Counted from the stretch's first letter, positions 30,251 through 41,338 are shown. The stretch: DNA of 64,000 bases from Lotmaria passim (GCA_037349495.1 CP140198.1:1090001-1154000); one strand, 5' to 3'. Notes: generated from the letters alone by a model not told the origin. Numbers and translations: made by a program.

Positions 30251-30569
30251 GCCTTCTGCCCAGAAGGCGCACATCGAGCTTTGCCTAAGACGCCCTCCAC
30301 ACTTGGTGTAAACGTTGACAAGAGCAGTGAGTACTGTGGTCGTTGACTAGCCGCGGGCGTAACGAGAAAAAGCCGGAAGGTTATTTCTTGGAAAATGAGT
30401 ATTTAGCTGCCAGCAAGTAAGCAGCCTTTACTCAGTTTTGCATCAAAGTGCACTAGCGTGGCAGAATACTCAAAGCCTGGCATCGGCAGTGGCGTAGATG
30501 AAGGAGGTTGGTGTTCCGCTCGAAACAGTAAGGAAGCACTCCGTCTTGTTACTTTAATTTGAGCGGAAC
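30251..30569. other. Cluster of predicted stem-loops, possible structured RNA
   Basis: Three main hairpins can be read: an 8-bp stem at 30251-30258/30261-30268; a 13-bp stem with a 3-nt bulge (GAGTATT 30397-30403 and CTGCCA 30407-30412 with TGGCAG 30459-30464 and AATACTC 30465-30471) enclosing a small AGTAA/TTACT hairpin; and a 9-bp stem GTTCCGCTC 30513-30521/GAGCGGAAC 30561-30569 with an inner AGTAA/TTACT stem. No tRNA, snRNA or convincing snoRNA boxes were identified. It could be a ncRNA, a UTR structure or partly chance. Confidence 0.35.
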
Positions 30570-31128
30570 GGAGGGGGAAAAAAAAAAAGGCTCAATGTCA
30601 AGAAAAGAAGCCAGATAACGCGATATGCAAAGAGAGAAAGAGCACAGCACAGCTGAATGAACGCCAAGCTAAAGGGAGAAACAAGAGATGAAGACACATA
30701 GCAGCTTAACCACTGGAAACGAAAAAAAAAAAAAGGAAGAAGGGATTAGACCCAAAAAGACAACAGGTCAGCACGAAAGTAGAATTATGATAAGTTCAGG
30801 GAAGTGAAACACAGCAAAAGCTGCCGTGCTTCGTATAACCCTCCCTTTACTTTTTTTTTTTTTCGTTCTTTTCTACTAAAAAAAAAAAAAAGACAACGAA
30901 TAATTGGCAGCGTCACATCATTAAGAAGAGCAAAAGAAAATCCTTTAAAAAAAAAAACACACACACACTTTTAGACAACACAACAGCAGCAAGCCAATTT
31001 TTAAAACTGTACAAAGACAAACACAAGGACCCATGACCTACGCTGTTGACGAAGTCGTCCCTAATAACAACAACAAAAAGCCACTTTTGGCTCATCAAGA
31101 CACGCCGCTGCTGCGTGACGTCGTTTCT

Positions 31129-34100
31129 TTATTTGCTTTTGCGGCTGCGAAAGAGGCCGAGCCCGAGGTGTCGCCGCTTCGCCTCCACCTTTTCGGTTGC
31201 GGACAGACTTTTCACTGGCGCCGCCGCGGTGGGACTCTGCGACTCTTCTTTCTCGTGGTGGTGGTGGTGGTGGTGGTGGTGGTGCGAATAGCCGTGGCAG
31301 TGCGCCGCCGCCTGCGCGTCGCTGACCAAGTCGCTCCTCAAATCCTTCGAGCCTCGCTTCGCCATGGCAGGGGAGGTGGATGAAGCAGTGCTGGAGTGGC
31401 AGTCGCTGCCACGGCTGCCCCAGTCCAGCATGTCCTGCATCTCCTTCTGCGCCATGGACAGCCCCTTCGGCTGCTCCGCAGAGCCGCTCGTCTGCCACGT
31501 CACGTTACGCTTCAGCCGTCCTGAGCCGCCGGTGTACCACTCGATAGGGGTGCTGTTGGGAGAGTGACACAGCGAGGTGGCCTCGATGGCCGTCCAGGGG
31601 CCCTGCGAGGACTGCCGGCTCGGCCCACCCACCGTCAGCGAGGGCGTCGACTGCGGCGTACGTGGGCTGCGGCTGCGCTCGGCCGACGTGGTGACAGCGT
31701 TGACGGCCGGCGAGGGTGTCTGCGAGAGGGGCAGAAAGCTGGGGGAGAGACGCTGGTGGGTCTGCGAAGCGGCGGAGGACCGGCCAGGGCCGCCGGGCTC
31801 GCTGGGCGACAGCGACGTTCCACTCGACCCTGCCACGACCCCCTTCGGTGGCGTCATTGCCGTTGCCGCGGGGCAGGTGTCACGCACCATTTCCCGTGGC
31901 GCCGCCTCGCGAAACACCGACGAGGGCGGCGGTGGCGAAGTCGGCGTGTTTTGGCGCGGAAGCGGACAGTGCGAAGCCGGCGACAGCGACGACGACGACA
32001 CCGGCAGCTGCCGGTTGGATGGTGACGAGAGGGAGGGACTTTGCGGGTCGGCGTGCGTTTTAGCAGACAGCAAAACCGACGAAGTGGCTTTGCGCCCTGA
32101 GGCTCGCACCCCATTCCCCTCTGCCGCTGCGTTGTCGGGTGGCGCAGTTGGGGGCGCTTGCGTGCTCAGCGAACTGCTCTGCTTTTTGGCCACCTTTACG
32201 TCTACCCCCGCCGCAGTCCCCCGGACCTTTGCTCCCTCCTCGTTCCCTCCACGCAGGGGGCCGTCTTGGTTTACGGGGATGACCGGACTAGAAGAATTAA
32301 ACACATCTCGCCAGGTGGTGCCAAGCTTGTGCCTCTGCGGCCCGCCCCGGTCCCCGCTGTCGTCATCGTCTTCATCGTCGTCGTCGTCGCTACTGGTGAT
32401 GTCAGTCGAGGCACCGCTCGCGGAGTGCACATGACGACGGAGATTCGGCGCGGCGTGTTCCTCCGCGGAGGCGCCGCTCGTGTTGCTGAAGCTGTCGTCG
32501 TCGTCATCGTCGCTGCTTGGATGCAGGTCGTTGCGCCGCCGCCGCCGCTCTGTCATGCGTCGCTCCTCGTCGGTGTAGGCCTCGCGTGCCTGCGTAATAA
32601 TCTCCGTGATCATCTGCGTATACTCGTCCTCATCCTCGTCTTCCAGGTTGGCGACACTTCCCATGGAGGGAGTATGCAGACGGTTAGCCGGCACGCTGGT
32701 GGACGGGAGGACGGGTGGGCCGCTGTCAGCCTCGTTGCTCTTGCCAAAGGCCGACGGCTCCTCCACCTGAGCAGGCACGCTTTGTGGCTGCGGTGGCGGC
32801 TGCAGACCAGCGCTGCTTGCGTTGCCGTTGTTGTTTGAGCTTGTATTGTTGTTGTTGGTGTTGCCTTTCCCGTCGTTTCCCTCCTCATTGTCTTCGTCGT
32901 TGACGGCTTGCAGGCTGAAGCCAACATTGACACTGCGTGGGTAGTGGTCTAAGCGTGGCCCAGAGGGGCTCTTGGAGTGCGTCGACTGCGAAACGACGAT
33001 CATGTCGCCCTCATTGGCGGTGTTGGAGCTCGAGTCATTGCGGTGCCGCTGCTCCTGCAAGCTCGTCCGTGGCGACCTTTCCCCGATCACCAGGCCCGGC
33101 AACAAGGGGCTGTCGCGCGCCTCGTTGTCGCCGTCGTGGCCGCTGGCGAAGTCGTCGTTGTCGCCGCTAGGGGCCGCCGCGGCTGCCTGAGCGTCCGCAA
33201 TGTGGCCGCGCTGCACCTCCTTCACGACCCGCTTCACCGCAGACTGTGGGCAGGAAGAGAGCATTTCATCTTCGTCCGAGTCCTCCATCAGGTCGACGTC
33301 GAAGAAGGGGTGCTGCAGCAGCTGCGTCACTGTCGCCCGCTCGTCGGCATCCACCCGCAAACACTGCTGGAGGAAGTCCTGCGCTTCAGGGGAGAGGTCG
33401 CTCGGGATGGGCGGAGAGGTCTTGGCGCAAGCGAGGGCGTAAACGACGCCCTGCAGCGTGATGTTGGCTGGGAAGTTCCACGGCAGCCCCGAGTCGTTCG
33501 TCATCTCGAGGCAGAGGCAGCCGAAGGACCAGACGTCCGATTTCTCCGTAGCGGGCTCACCGCGGCACACCTCTGGCGCCATCCAGAGCGGCGTGCCACC
33601 GCCGCTCAGCGTCGTGGTTGCCTGATTCACGTCGCGACTGCAGCCAAAGTCGACGATCTTCGCGCACCCGCTCTCGTCCAACAGCACGTTTGCACCTTTG
33701 ATATCGCGATGTACGATGCCATGCGCGTGGAGGTGCGCCAGACCGAGCAGCACCATGTACGCGTAGCGCTGAAAGACGGACTCGCGGAAGCGGCCCACGG
33801 ACTTGCGCAAGGAGTTGATGCTGCCGCCGCTGATGTACTCCATGATAATGTAGTAGTGATGCGCGCTATACCGCGAGCCAAGGTAGCGGACGCAGTTCGG
33901 GTGCGGCGGGATGCCGCTCATCGCGCGCACCTCGCGGTCAATCGCCTTCAGGTTGGTGTTCTCCAGCTTTAGCTCTTTCACCGCAGCAAGGGAGCCGTCG
34001 GAGAGGACGGCTTGGTAAACGGTGCCGAAGCCGCCAGAGCCGACGGCGCGGCCACGCTGAAAGGAGATGGTGCGAGGGGTGACGGCGCCGCTGCGGTCAT

Positions 34101-35811
34101 TCTGCCGCGGTGTCCGCGACCCGCTGGTGTAGCTACCGCCGTTCACGCCGCTGAGTCGACTGCCGCTGGCTCCGTTCGGCAGCGAGGCGCTCATGTGAGG
34201 CAGCGTCGGACTCGCCATCGCCTGCGCAAACATCGGCGAGGCGGAGGAGGACATGCGGCTCAGCGTGCCGGGCGACGCGCTGCCGTGCGCAGATCGAGAG
34301 AGCCGGTCATTACGGTCGCCAGCAGCAGCCGTCTCGCCGCCAAAGTTGACGCCACTGCCTTTGCGGTCGAGCGGTGTTTGGTCCCCAATTGCGTTGGTCA
34401 TGAGGCGTGGCACCAGACGCTCCTGCTCGCGAGGCAGGCTCGCCATCGCTGCGAAGCTCAAGGACGACTGTCTCGCCTGCGAAGCACCCACAGATGAGGC
34501 CGCACCGGCCACGCTCTCGTTGCGGTTGCTGCCAACGCTGCCATTACGCTCGTGTACCCACGGCTCGCTGAGCGCGTCGAGCCCGGCAGGAGAAACGAGT
34601 CGACTGCCCGCGTTGAAAGAGAGGCTCCCTGTGTCGCGGCCGTACATGAGGCGACCGTGTGCACTGGTGTTGCTGCTGTTGCCGTTTGTGCTGTGATGGT
34701 GGTGCGGAGGCTTGTGATTCGCCTGGCTCGCACCCTGGCCTCCATTGCGACTCAGACTCTGCGAGGACGACCGCCGGCCTGAGTGGGCGAGGAAGGAGTC
34801 CGCACCACGCACGCCGGCGTAGTTGTTGCCGCCACCGTTGCCGTCTTCGTCGGAGGAGGAGGCGGAGGAGGTGGTCGGGGTGTACTGCGTCCACGTGCCG
34901 TCGGAGTGCAACCGGAAGCTGCCCTGACGCACCGGCAGTTGTCGCGGGGACACCTCCTCCATCGACCCTACGCCGCCACCGTAGTGGCTGGAAGCCAGAG
35001 CAGCCGCGGGCGATGCGGCTGCTGGTGCCACAGGGGAATGCTGATGTGAAAAGCCAGTCGACCCGCTCTCCCCGGTAGCGGTGCGGAGGCCGAGAGGGCT
35101 GCACAAGTAGGAAGAGCTGGTCTGCAAAATGCTCGTCGGCTGCGACAGCCCAGGCGGGAGGCCGCTGCCATCTGCGCCTGGGTTGCTCGGGCTGTGGGTC
35201 GCCCCGTTGCTCGGGTGGCGGGCGTGAAAAGCCTTGACCGATGCGTCGTCAGCGTTGCCGTAGGGCAGCTTTGCGGTGGATCCGTGCTGTCCGGCGTCGG
35301 AGCCGTGCAGGTGCTTGAAGCTGAATGCGAGGGCTGCGGCGCGCAACGAGCCCGCGTTAGGGCTCGTTGCGCGCGAGTCGCTGGTGTCCTGTGGCACGTC
35401 ACTCTCGCCTCCGCCACTCACGCCAAGCTTTGGCTTTGAGTTTCGCCTGCTCTGCAGATCTTGGTAGGAGCGGACGGAGGAAGAGGAAGGGGAGGTGCCG
35501 ATCCATTCGAACACAGGCAAGAAGGGGGCGTCGTCAACGCCAGTGCTGCGTGGCGCACGGTGGTGGTGGTGTTGTAATTGCTGTTGTGCAGGTGACGGGC
35601 CTGTGGTTGTCTCCCCTGAAGCGGGCACGGGTGAGCTGACGATGCTGCTGCTGTCTAGGTAGCTAGGTCCCTTAAAGCACGTTTCAAGATGCTTCAGAAA
35701 CCATGTGCGGCTCTTGCACTGTCGCTGACACTTTGGGCACTCGAAATACGATGCCTCGCTTGGCTGCGCCGCATCGGGGGAAGGGTGGGTCGCCGTGGGC
35801 AATGCGTCCAT
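31129..35811 (-). CDS. Large STE11/MEKK-type protein kinase with N-terminal zinc finger
   Basis: A 1560-aa protein starting MDALPTATHPS. A C2HC-type finger lies at residues ~24-46 (CPKC...HLETC). The kinase domain at about 590-850 has all key motifs: glycine loop GSGGFGTVY, VAIK-like AAVKELKL, catalytic HRDIKGANVLL, DFG, GTPLWMAPEV and SDVWSFG. The HRDIKGAN and GGTPLWMAPE sequences are typical of MAP kinase kinase kinases (STE11/MEKK). It is flanked by very long Ser/Pro/Asn-rich disordered arms with acidic runs, and a ten-histidine run (31255-31288) lies near the basic C-terminus. All catalytic residues are present, so an active kinase is expected; substrates are unknown. The first ATG of the frame is 35809-35811. 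Confidence 0.9.
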   Translation of the reverse strand: MDALPTATHPSPDAAQPSEASYFECPKCQRQCKSRTWFLKHLETCFKGPSYLDSSSIVSSPVPASGETTTGPSPAQQQLQHHHHRAPRSTGVDDAPFLPVFEWIGTSPSSSSVRSYQDLQSRRNSKPKLGVSGGGESDVPQDTSDSRATSPNAGSLRAAALAFSFKHLHGSDAGQHGSTAKLPYGNADDASVKAFHARHPSNGATHSPSNPGADGSGLPPGLSQPTSILQTSSSYLCSPLGLRTATGESGSTGFSHQHSPVAPAAASPAAALASSHYGGGVGSMEEVSPRQLPVRQGSFRLHSDGTWTQYTPTTSSASSSDEDGNGGGNNYAGVRGADSFLAHSGRRSSSQSLSRNGGQGASQANHKPPHHHHSTNGNSSNTSAHGRLMYGRDTGSLSFNAGSRLVSPAGLDALSEPWVHERNGSVGSNRNESVAGAASSVGASQARQSSLSFAAMASLPREQERLVPRLMTNAIGDQTPLDRKGSGVNFGGETAAAGDRNDRLSRSAHGSASPGTLSRMSSSASPMFAQAMASPTLPHMSASLPNGASGSRLSGVNGGSYTSGSRTPRQNDRSGAVTPRTISFQRGRAVGSGGFGTVYQAVLSDGSLAAVKELKLENTNLKAIDREVRAMSGIPPHPNCVRYLGSRYSAHHYYIIMEYISGGSINSLRKSVGRFRESVFQRYAYMVLLGLAHLHAHGIVHRDIKGANVLLDESGCAKIVDFGCSRDVNQATTTLSGGGTPLWMAPEVCRGEPATEKSDVWSFGCLCLEMTNDSGLPWNFPANITLQGVVYALACAKTSPPIPSDLSPEAQDFLQQCLRVDADERATVTQLLQHPFFDVDLMEDSDEDEMLSSCPQSAVKRVVKEVQRGHIADAQAAAAAPSGDNDDFASGHDGDNEARDSPLLPGLVIGERSPRTSLQEQRHRNDSSSNTANEGDMIVVSQSTHSKSPSGPRLDHYPRSVNVGFSLQAVNDEDNEEGNDGKGNTNNNNTSSNNNGNASSAGLQPPPQPQSVPAQVEEPSAFGKSNEADSGPPVLPSTSVPANRLHTPSMGSVANLEDEDEDEYTQMITEIITQAREAYTDEERRMTERRRRRNDLHPSSDDDDDDSFSNTSGASAEEHAAPNLRRHVHSASGASTDITSSDDDDDEDDDDSGDRGGPQRHKLGTTWRDVFNSSSPVIPVNQDGPLRGGNEEGAKVRGTAAGVDVKVAKKQSSSLSTQAPPTAPPDNAAAEGNGVRASGRKATSSVLLSAKTHADPQSPSLSSPSNRQLPVSSSSLSPASHCPLPRQNTPTSPPPPSSVFREAAPREMVRDTCPAATAMTPPKGVVAGSSGTSLSPSEPGGPGRSSAASQTHQRLSPSFLPLSQTPSPAVNAVTTSAERSRSPRTPQSTPSLTVGGPSRQSSQGPWTAIEATSLCHSPNSTPIEWYTGGSGRLKRNVTWQTSGSAEQPKGLSMAQKEMQDMLDWGSRGSDCHSSTASSTSPAMAKRGSKDLRSDLVSDAQAAAHCHGYSHHHHHHHHHHEKEESQSPTAAAPVKSLSATEKVEAKRRHLGLGLFRSRKSK
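31255..31288 (-). repeat. CAC repeat encoding polyhistidine
   Basis: A GTG/GGT trinucleotide run on plus encodes ten consecutive histidines near the C-terminus of the kinase. It is an in-frame microsatellite and likely length-polymorphic. Confidence 0.85.
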
Positions 35812-38090
35812 CCGCAACCTTGCCGGGCCTGCGATAGCTTCACTCCGCTACTGGTGCAATGAGAGAAGAAAGCCAGACCTGAGGTGCGGTTGCTCTACGG
35901 AGCTCGACGTGCTCGTCGGAACCCGCCAAGTTAGAAAAAAAAAAAAAAGGTCAATAAGGAGACAGCACGAAAAGAAAAAAAAAAAGACGAAGAATGGCAA
36001 TCGAATTGTTACGAATGCGAATTGGGGATTAGTACAGCGGAAAAGGAAACAGCAAAAAAAGGGGAAAACAAGAAAAGCCAGGGCGGGAACCAACAAAAAA
36101 AAAAAAGAAAGAAAAGAGCTTCAGATTCAGTGTGTAGAGCTGCCGCGTGGGAAAACTTTTCCAGTGCCAAACAGCCTCGATACACCGCTATCAAAACACA
36201 CCCCTTGACGCACTACCAGCCTTACAATAATACAAAAAACAAAAATAACAATAACCGCTGAGTTCCTACCAAAAAAAAAAAAAGAAAAGCTACCGATACA
36301 GACTACAGCTGCATAAATCAACGGTGTGCTGTAGCGAAAGCAAGCGATCTGAAGGAATGGAAAAAAAAAGAGAGAGAGAGAAAAGGCAATAGAACTTAGA
36401 CGCAACAAATTAACGGGTCAATTAGTTCCCTTTTTTTTTTGAGAAAAATCCAGTGATTAGAAAAAGAAAAAGAAAACAGTCAAAGCAGAGAGAGCCTTAA
36501 TTATGAAACGCACACTTCAAATTAGCACTAAAAAATGAGTAAAAAAAAAAAACAGCAGCCAGTATAGCTATGCGAAAACCCCCAAGGTTCGTTCCTCCCA
36601 GCTGTTGTGTGTGGAGGGGTTTGTGTACGTGTGTATGAGTGCAGCTGGTCTGTGTTTTGCTAAATCGTTGCTCAAAGAGACAGCAAAAAAAAAAAAAAAA
36701 CAGCTTTGTGGCAAATGTCAAGGCAGAGAAAGAAAACGCAACAAAGCAGAAACAGATAAAAAAAGAGCAGAACGCAAGAAACAGAAAAAAAAAAGTATGA
36801 AAACCAGAAGTAGAAAAGCAAAAAAAAAAAAAGACAAATTTATCAATAAGGGAGAGTCGGCTAATAAAAAAAAAAAAAGTAATAATTGAGGCTTAATGGT
36901 AATGATAATAATGGTAGAAAGCAGAAAAAAAAAAGTGCTTGAAGGAAAAAAAAAAGAGAATCAAGCACTTAAGTTTGAATAGAAATGCGTGGACGCTACT
37001 GGTTCTTCTGCGGGGAGAAAAAAAAAGGGTCGTTTGTTTTTTCTTGCTGTAACCTCTAAACGCAAGCACGCACACTTTTCAAAACGCTAAGCTCCTCAAA
37101 ACCAAATCGAACTTGAAAATGATGATAATTAGAGCAGTTGTTCCGCAATTGTATTTGCTGGAGAGAAACTAAAAAAAAAAAAAATAACTTACTTTTAAAA
37201 AGGGCGGAGAAAACGCGAGATTTCATGCCACAACGAACAACAAAAGGAAAGGGCGAAACAAGGGAAACGCTTTTGCGCCTTGCTTCAACTGTGAAGAAAA
37301 AAAAAAGGTAGGACTTTCTAAGGATATGCACACTTTCGAGCTCCTCCTTCTTTTTTTTTTTTCCTTCTTTCTATAGAGAAGCGGTACCAGACAGCTGGAC
37401 CTCTTCCTTCTGCTGCTGAATGATCAGCGTTGTATTCAAGAAGCCGAAACGTTAATCCACACGCACACACACACACACAAAAAAAAAAAAGAAGGTACGA
37501 AAGAGACAAAAGCGAACGCAAGCAAGAGAAAGAGGAAAAGACAGTGAAGCCTCTGATAGGTGGTTGTGACAGCTTGCGTAATGCGGAGCAGCAGCCATTC
37601 GTCGATGCGAGGCAAAGCCAAGCTGCTTTTCAGAAAAGCTCTATAAAAAGGAATTCAGCCGAGGACAGAACCTGTGCAGCGATGGAGTGTGGTGACATCA
37701 AGCACCACAAAGAAAGGCAGGAATTCCCCCTTGGATGTTGCTGTCACCAAGTAGAACATCATTCTCTCATTTTTTTTTTTTTTTAAGTTCTGTTGCAGAA
37801 GAGCGTGAGTGCAAACACTACGCTGCTCCGCCATGAGTGAGTGCTTTGATTTTGGGTCCAAGACAGTGGCTTTTGAATGCTGTTAAAAAAAAAAAAAGTA
37901 AAAAGAAAAACACGAAAGTGAAGAAAAAAAATGACACAAGGCAACAGCATTAGACGCATGAAGAATGCGTACATGCAATAAAAACAGCAGAAAACACCAA
38001 AACAGGAAAAAAAAAGCACTGAAGTAACCAGATGATTTTTTTCACAGTAGCTAATAATAATAATAATGTAGCCGTAGGTGGTCGACACAC
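35812..38090. other. Longest spacer, between the kinase and the coiled-coil gene
   Basis: 2.3 kb with about 20 A runs of 9-17 on plus (for example 35936, 36086, 36268, 36684, 36824, 37169, 37480, 37884), a few T runs (36430, 37770), an (AC) run at 37461-37478 and an ATA/ATT repeat near 38051. All open frames are homopolymer-driven. No gene is supported. Confidence 0.6.
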
Positions 38091-40094
38091 TTAGCGAGGA
38101 TACATAGCAGTGGGTGCGTACGGCGCCGACTGCGGATAGTAAACCATCGGATTTGGTGGCGGATACCCTTCCATCGTCGCCACCTGCGGCTGCGGCTGCG
38201 GAGGCACTGCCAGATACGGTGCGTAGGCTGAGGGGTAGGCGGCGTAAGACGGCTGTGGTGGCTGCGCGGTCATGACAGGCGCTGCAACCGCGTACGGGTT
38301 GTAGTAGCTAGGCACTGGCGGCTGCGGTGTAGGGTAGTAGTTAGTGTGGGCAGAAGCCAGCTGGTGGGCGGGCGCGTTTGGTACTGGCTTTGCCATCGAT
38401 CCCGTCGGCGTCGGCGAGGCCGTTGAGAGGGAAGGACTGTTGCTGACGTAAGGGGAGGACGGCAGCGTTGCGTGCGTCCAGTGCGTCTCCGCCGCCCGCC
38501 GCTGCTTCTCGATTGCCTCCAACTCCTTCTCGCGCAGGTGTCGCTTGTACGCCTCCTCTTGATCCCGCAGGTAGGCGAGCTGACGAGCCCTCTCCGCCTC
38601 GTCCTGTTCGGCCTTGGCGCGGCGCAACGCCTCCTCTTGCTCCGCGCGGATGGCGGCGGCCTCAGCGTTGCGGCGTGCCTTTTCCTCCTGCACTCTCTTC
38701 TCCGCCTCCACCGTCGCCTCGCGCTCGGCAATGCGTCGTCGAAGCGTTTCCTCCTGCTCCCTGATCTCGCGCATCTTCGCTTCCCGGGCGACGCGGGCCG
38801 CCTCCTCCTCCGCGGCCTTGCGGCGGTCCTCCTTCTCCTGAATTCGCTGTCGCAGCAACTGCTCTTCTGCCGCGACGTGCTCCATCAGCATCTGCCGCTC
38901 CGCTTCCTGCCGCGCCTCCTGCTCCGCCCGCTCCCGCACCCGGCTCTGCAGCGCGAACTCCTGCTCCAACAACGCGTTGTACCGCTTGGCCAACTCATCC
39001 TCGCGCTGCTGCGCCGCCTCGCGCTCTTCGCGGGCGGCCTGCTCGGCGGCGTGCTGCTCCTTCAGCGCCAGCTTGGCACGCAGCTGCTCCTCCTGCACCC
39101 GCAGCAGCCGCACCTGCTCCTCGCGGCGCCGCTTCATCTCCTCCTCCTCGGCCTCGAGCATGCGGATTGCCTTGCGCCGCAGCGCGCTGACTCCCAGGCT
39201 CGCCATTGGGTCTCGCGACGCCGCCACCTGCTGGTCAACTGACACCGACGGCTCGTACGACAGCGTCCCGTCATCGTTCACCACCGCCGCCGCCGCAACA
39301 GCAGCAGCAACGGGAGAGGAGGACGACGCCCCAGCACTAACAGCAGAGAGAGAGCCACCATTTCCCCCACTGCCTCCGAGCTGCTTGCCCATCGCCAGTT
39401 CCTGCGCCAGTGCCTCGCGAGCGGCGGCCATGGCGGCCTTCTTCGCCTTCTCGTCGGCCAGACGAGCCTGCTCGCGTCGCTGCGCCGCCTCGATCCACTG
39501 CGGGGTGGTGTTCTCCACCCACTCGATGAACTTGCCGTACGCGGCCCACACCGCCTCTCGTGCGGCGGTCTCGCCTTGCATCAAGTTCTCCACGGCCGCT
39601 CGCACCTCGGGTGGCAACTCGCGCTGACGCAGCTGCTCCAATTCCTGCCGCATCGCCTCCATCTCGCTCTCCCACTTCTGCTCCATGCTCTTCCGTTTCT
39701 TGTACTCTTGAAAGATCAAGGCGACATACGCCCTCTCCGCTTCCTCCTTGGCGCGGTAGTTCTCGATGTAATGTGCGAAGAAGGCGACGTCCTCGCTGGA
39801 CATGGGCGGTGGCAGCGTCACGGACACCGGGGCCATCAGCTCCGCTAATTTGCTCTCCGCCGCCCGCACCGGCGATGCAGCGGGGCTGCGACGCCCGCGC
39901 TGCTCCTCATCGTCGCTACCGGAAAAGTTGCCGGCGCCTAAGCTGCTGCTGACGGCGGCGCTGGGCACCGTACAGATGCCGGAGAGACGCAGCAGCGGTG
40001 CGAACTGGCTATGGATGTCCGCCAGCTCCGGAGCCACGTCCACCTCCATGAGAAGAGTGGCGGACGGCAGCGCAAACCCTGGTGACTGCTGCAT
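38091..40094 (-). CDS. Glu/Arg-rich coiled-coil protein with Pro/Tyr/Gln-rich tail
   Basis: A 667-aa protein starting MQQSPGFALPSA; the frame extends 16 codons upstream but without an ATG. Residues ~100-190 are helical, then about 200-540 form a long, highly charged coiled coil (repeats such as EEQLLRQRIQEKEDRRKAAE) that resembles a single alpha-helix or filament-associated protein. The last ~100 residues are Pro/Tyr/Gln-rich (YNPYAVAAPVMTAQPPQPSY), a low-complexity segment. No family name can be assigned; a cytoskeletal role is a guess from composition. Confidence 0.8.
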   Translation of the reverse strand: MQQSPGFALPSATLLMEVDVAPELADIHSQFAPLLRLSGICTVPSAAVSSSLGAGNFSGSDDEEQRGRRSPAASPVRAAESKLAELMAPVSVTLPPPMSSEDVAFFAHYIENYRAKEEAERAYVALIFQEYKKRKSMEQKWESEMEAMRQELEQLRQRELPPEVRAAVENLMQGETAAREAVWAAYGKFIEWVENTTPQWIEAAQRREQARLADEKAKKAAMAAAREALAQELAMGKQLGGSGGNGGSLSAVSAGASSSSPVAAAVAAAAVVNDDGTLSYEPSVSVDQQVAASRDPMASLGVSALRRKAIRMLEAEEEEMKRRREEQVRLLRVQEEQLRAKLALKEQHAAEQAAREEREAAQQREDELAKRYNALLEQEFALQSRVRERAEQEARQEAERQMLMEHVAAEEQLLRQRIQEKEDRRKAAEEEAARVAREAKMREIREQEETLRRRIAEREATVEAEKRVQEEKARRNAEAAAIRAEQEEALRRAKAEQDEAERARQLAYLRDQEEAYKRHLREKELEAIEKQRRAAETHWTHATLPSSPYVSNSPSLSTASPTPTGSMAKPVPNAPAHQLASAHTNYYPTPQPPVPSYYNPYAVAAPVMTAQPPQPSYAAYPSAYAPYLAVPPQPQPQVATMEGYPPPNPMVYYPQSAPYAPTAMYPR

Positions 40095-41338
40095 GCTGAC
40101 TCGCTGCACGTCTTCCCACGACAGAGAAAACAAAGATAGCACACCTTGTGGTTTATAGCCGTCACCGGTAAATGGAGATGCCTGATACAGTACAAAAAAA
40201 AAAAAACGTTCAGTACAGCTTGGAAGTGCAGATGATCGCGTATGCTCCTTTTTCCTTCCAGTTTCTATACAATTACAGCTGGAAATGTAATCGAGTCAAG
40301 CAAAAACATGAATAGGCGTTCAAAAAGGTTTGGTGGTAGTTGAGGGACTGGGAACAGTCAAAAAGTCAAACGAAAAACAAAGACAAGAAGATCAGGTGAT
40401 GGGTAGTAAATGTTGCAGAAAGGAGCAGGTGCAAAAGAGGACAAAGAACGTTGCGAAGGGGTCGTTGGTTGAGCAGCTGCACTGCGTTTAAGCTCGGTGA
40501 TGCTGACATGTAAGCAACAAGTGTTTCTTTCTTGTTTTTTTTTTCTTCTTCTTCTTTCTGTTGGCGCTTGTTCATCGCATTGTGGACGCTAGTAAGATAG
40601 TAGCACTTTGGTGTTTTTGAAGAGAACACAGACACTCGAAAACGACTCAAGTAAAAAAAAAAAAAAAACATTCCTTTTTTTTTTATTATCTTGTTGAAGT
40701 TGAGCATGGCAATAAAGCAATAATAATAAAAAAAAAACGAGCAAAAGCACCCTTTAGATAGAAATACAGAAATTTGAATAAAAAGGGAAAAAGAAAAGGT
40801 TGATGGCTTTTCCATATCGCATCATTCTGCCTCAAAAAAAAAAAAAAAAGTAGCAATCTGGACAACAGCGGCAAATTAAAAACACCGTGAAAGAGGCTTA
40901 TGTGCACCTCTGTTCAGCGCACAGAACTGCTGCATTGATTGGTTTTCATCAGCCCACCACCCACCCGTCAATGGAATGAAGGAAAAAAAAAGTAGTGTTT
41001 ACATGGCTTCCGCAATCCACATCAAAGAAAAAGGCGGAAAGAAGTAGGCAGATGGTTGCGAAACCTCCATCGTGCTAAGAAACAGAAATCAGGGAGTCCG
41101 CGTTTCCTACGGGTCACAGGTTTCTACATCTACAAGAAACAAACGCATGGGCTGCACTTCATCCTTTCCAATTCTAGCGACGCACAAAAAAAAAAAGAGA
41201 GAAAAAAGCCAAGTCCGAAAAAGCAACATGGCTGCCGAGGCACCACAAAAAAAAGGGGGAAAGAAAAGAAAAGGAAGCAGAAGAAGGCCGCTGACCAGCG
41301 CATAAACACCAGCGACTTCTTTCCTTGGCCTGTCACCT
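40095..41338. other. Intergenic spacer between the coiled-coil gene and a 327-aa gene
   Basis: Contains A runs near 40193, 40653, 40730, 40834, 40982 and 41187 and short T runs at 40537 and 40676. No coding potential supported. Confidence 0.55.

Larger units (their letters stand above)
30042..31128. other. Spacer with clustered stem-loops upstream of P0 copy 2
   Basis: The left part is the P0 splice region. About 30230-30570 is less A-rich than the rest and holds several inverted repeats (listed separately). The right part is A/T-run-rich sequence (30577, 30721, 30850, 30879, 30946) within the 3' UTR of the kinase gene. Confidence 0.55.

Noticed and set aside
36497-36721. Short frames with Phe- or Lys-rich products in spacers
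   Set aside because: They are translations of A or T runs, lack coding bias and do not follow convincing acceptors.
40095-40142. N-terminal extension of the coiled-coil protein by 16 codons
   Set aside because: The upstream extension begins at GTG, not ATG; kinetoplastid initiation is at ATG, so Met at 40094 was used. The same reasoning set the starts at 17989, 35811 and 45765.
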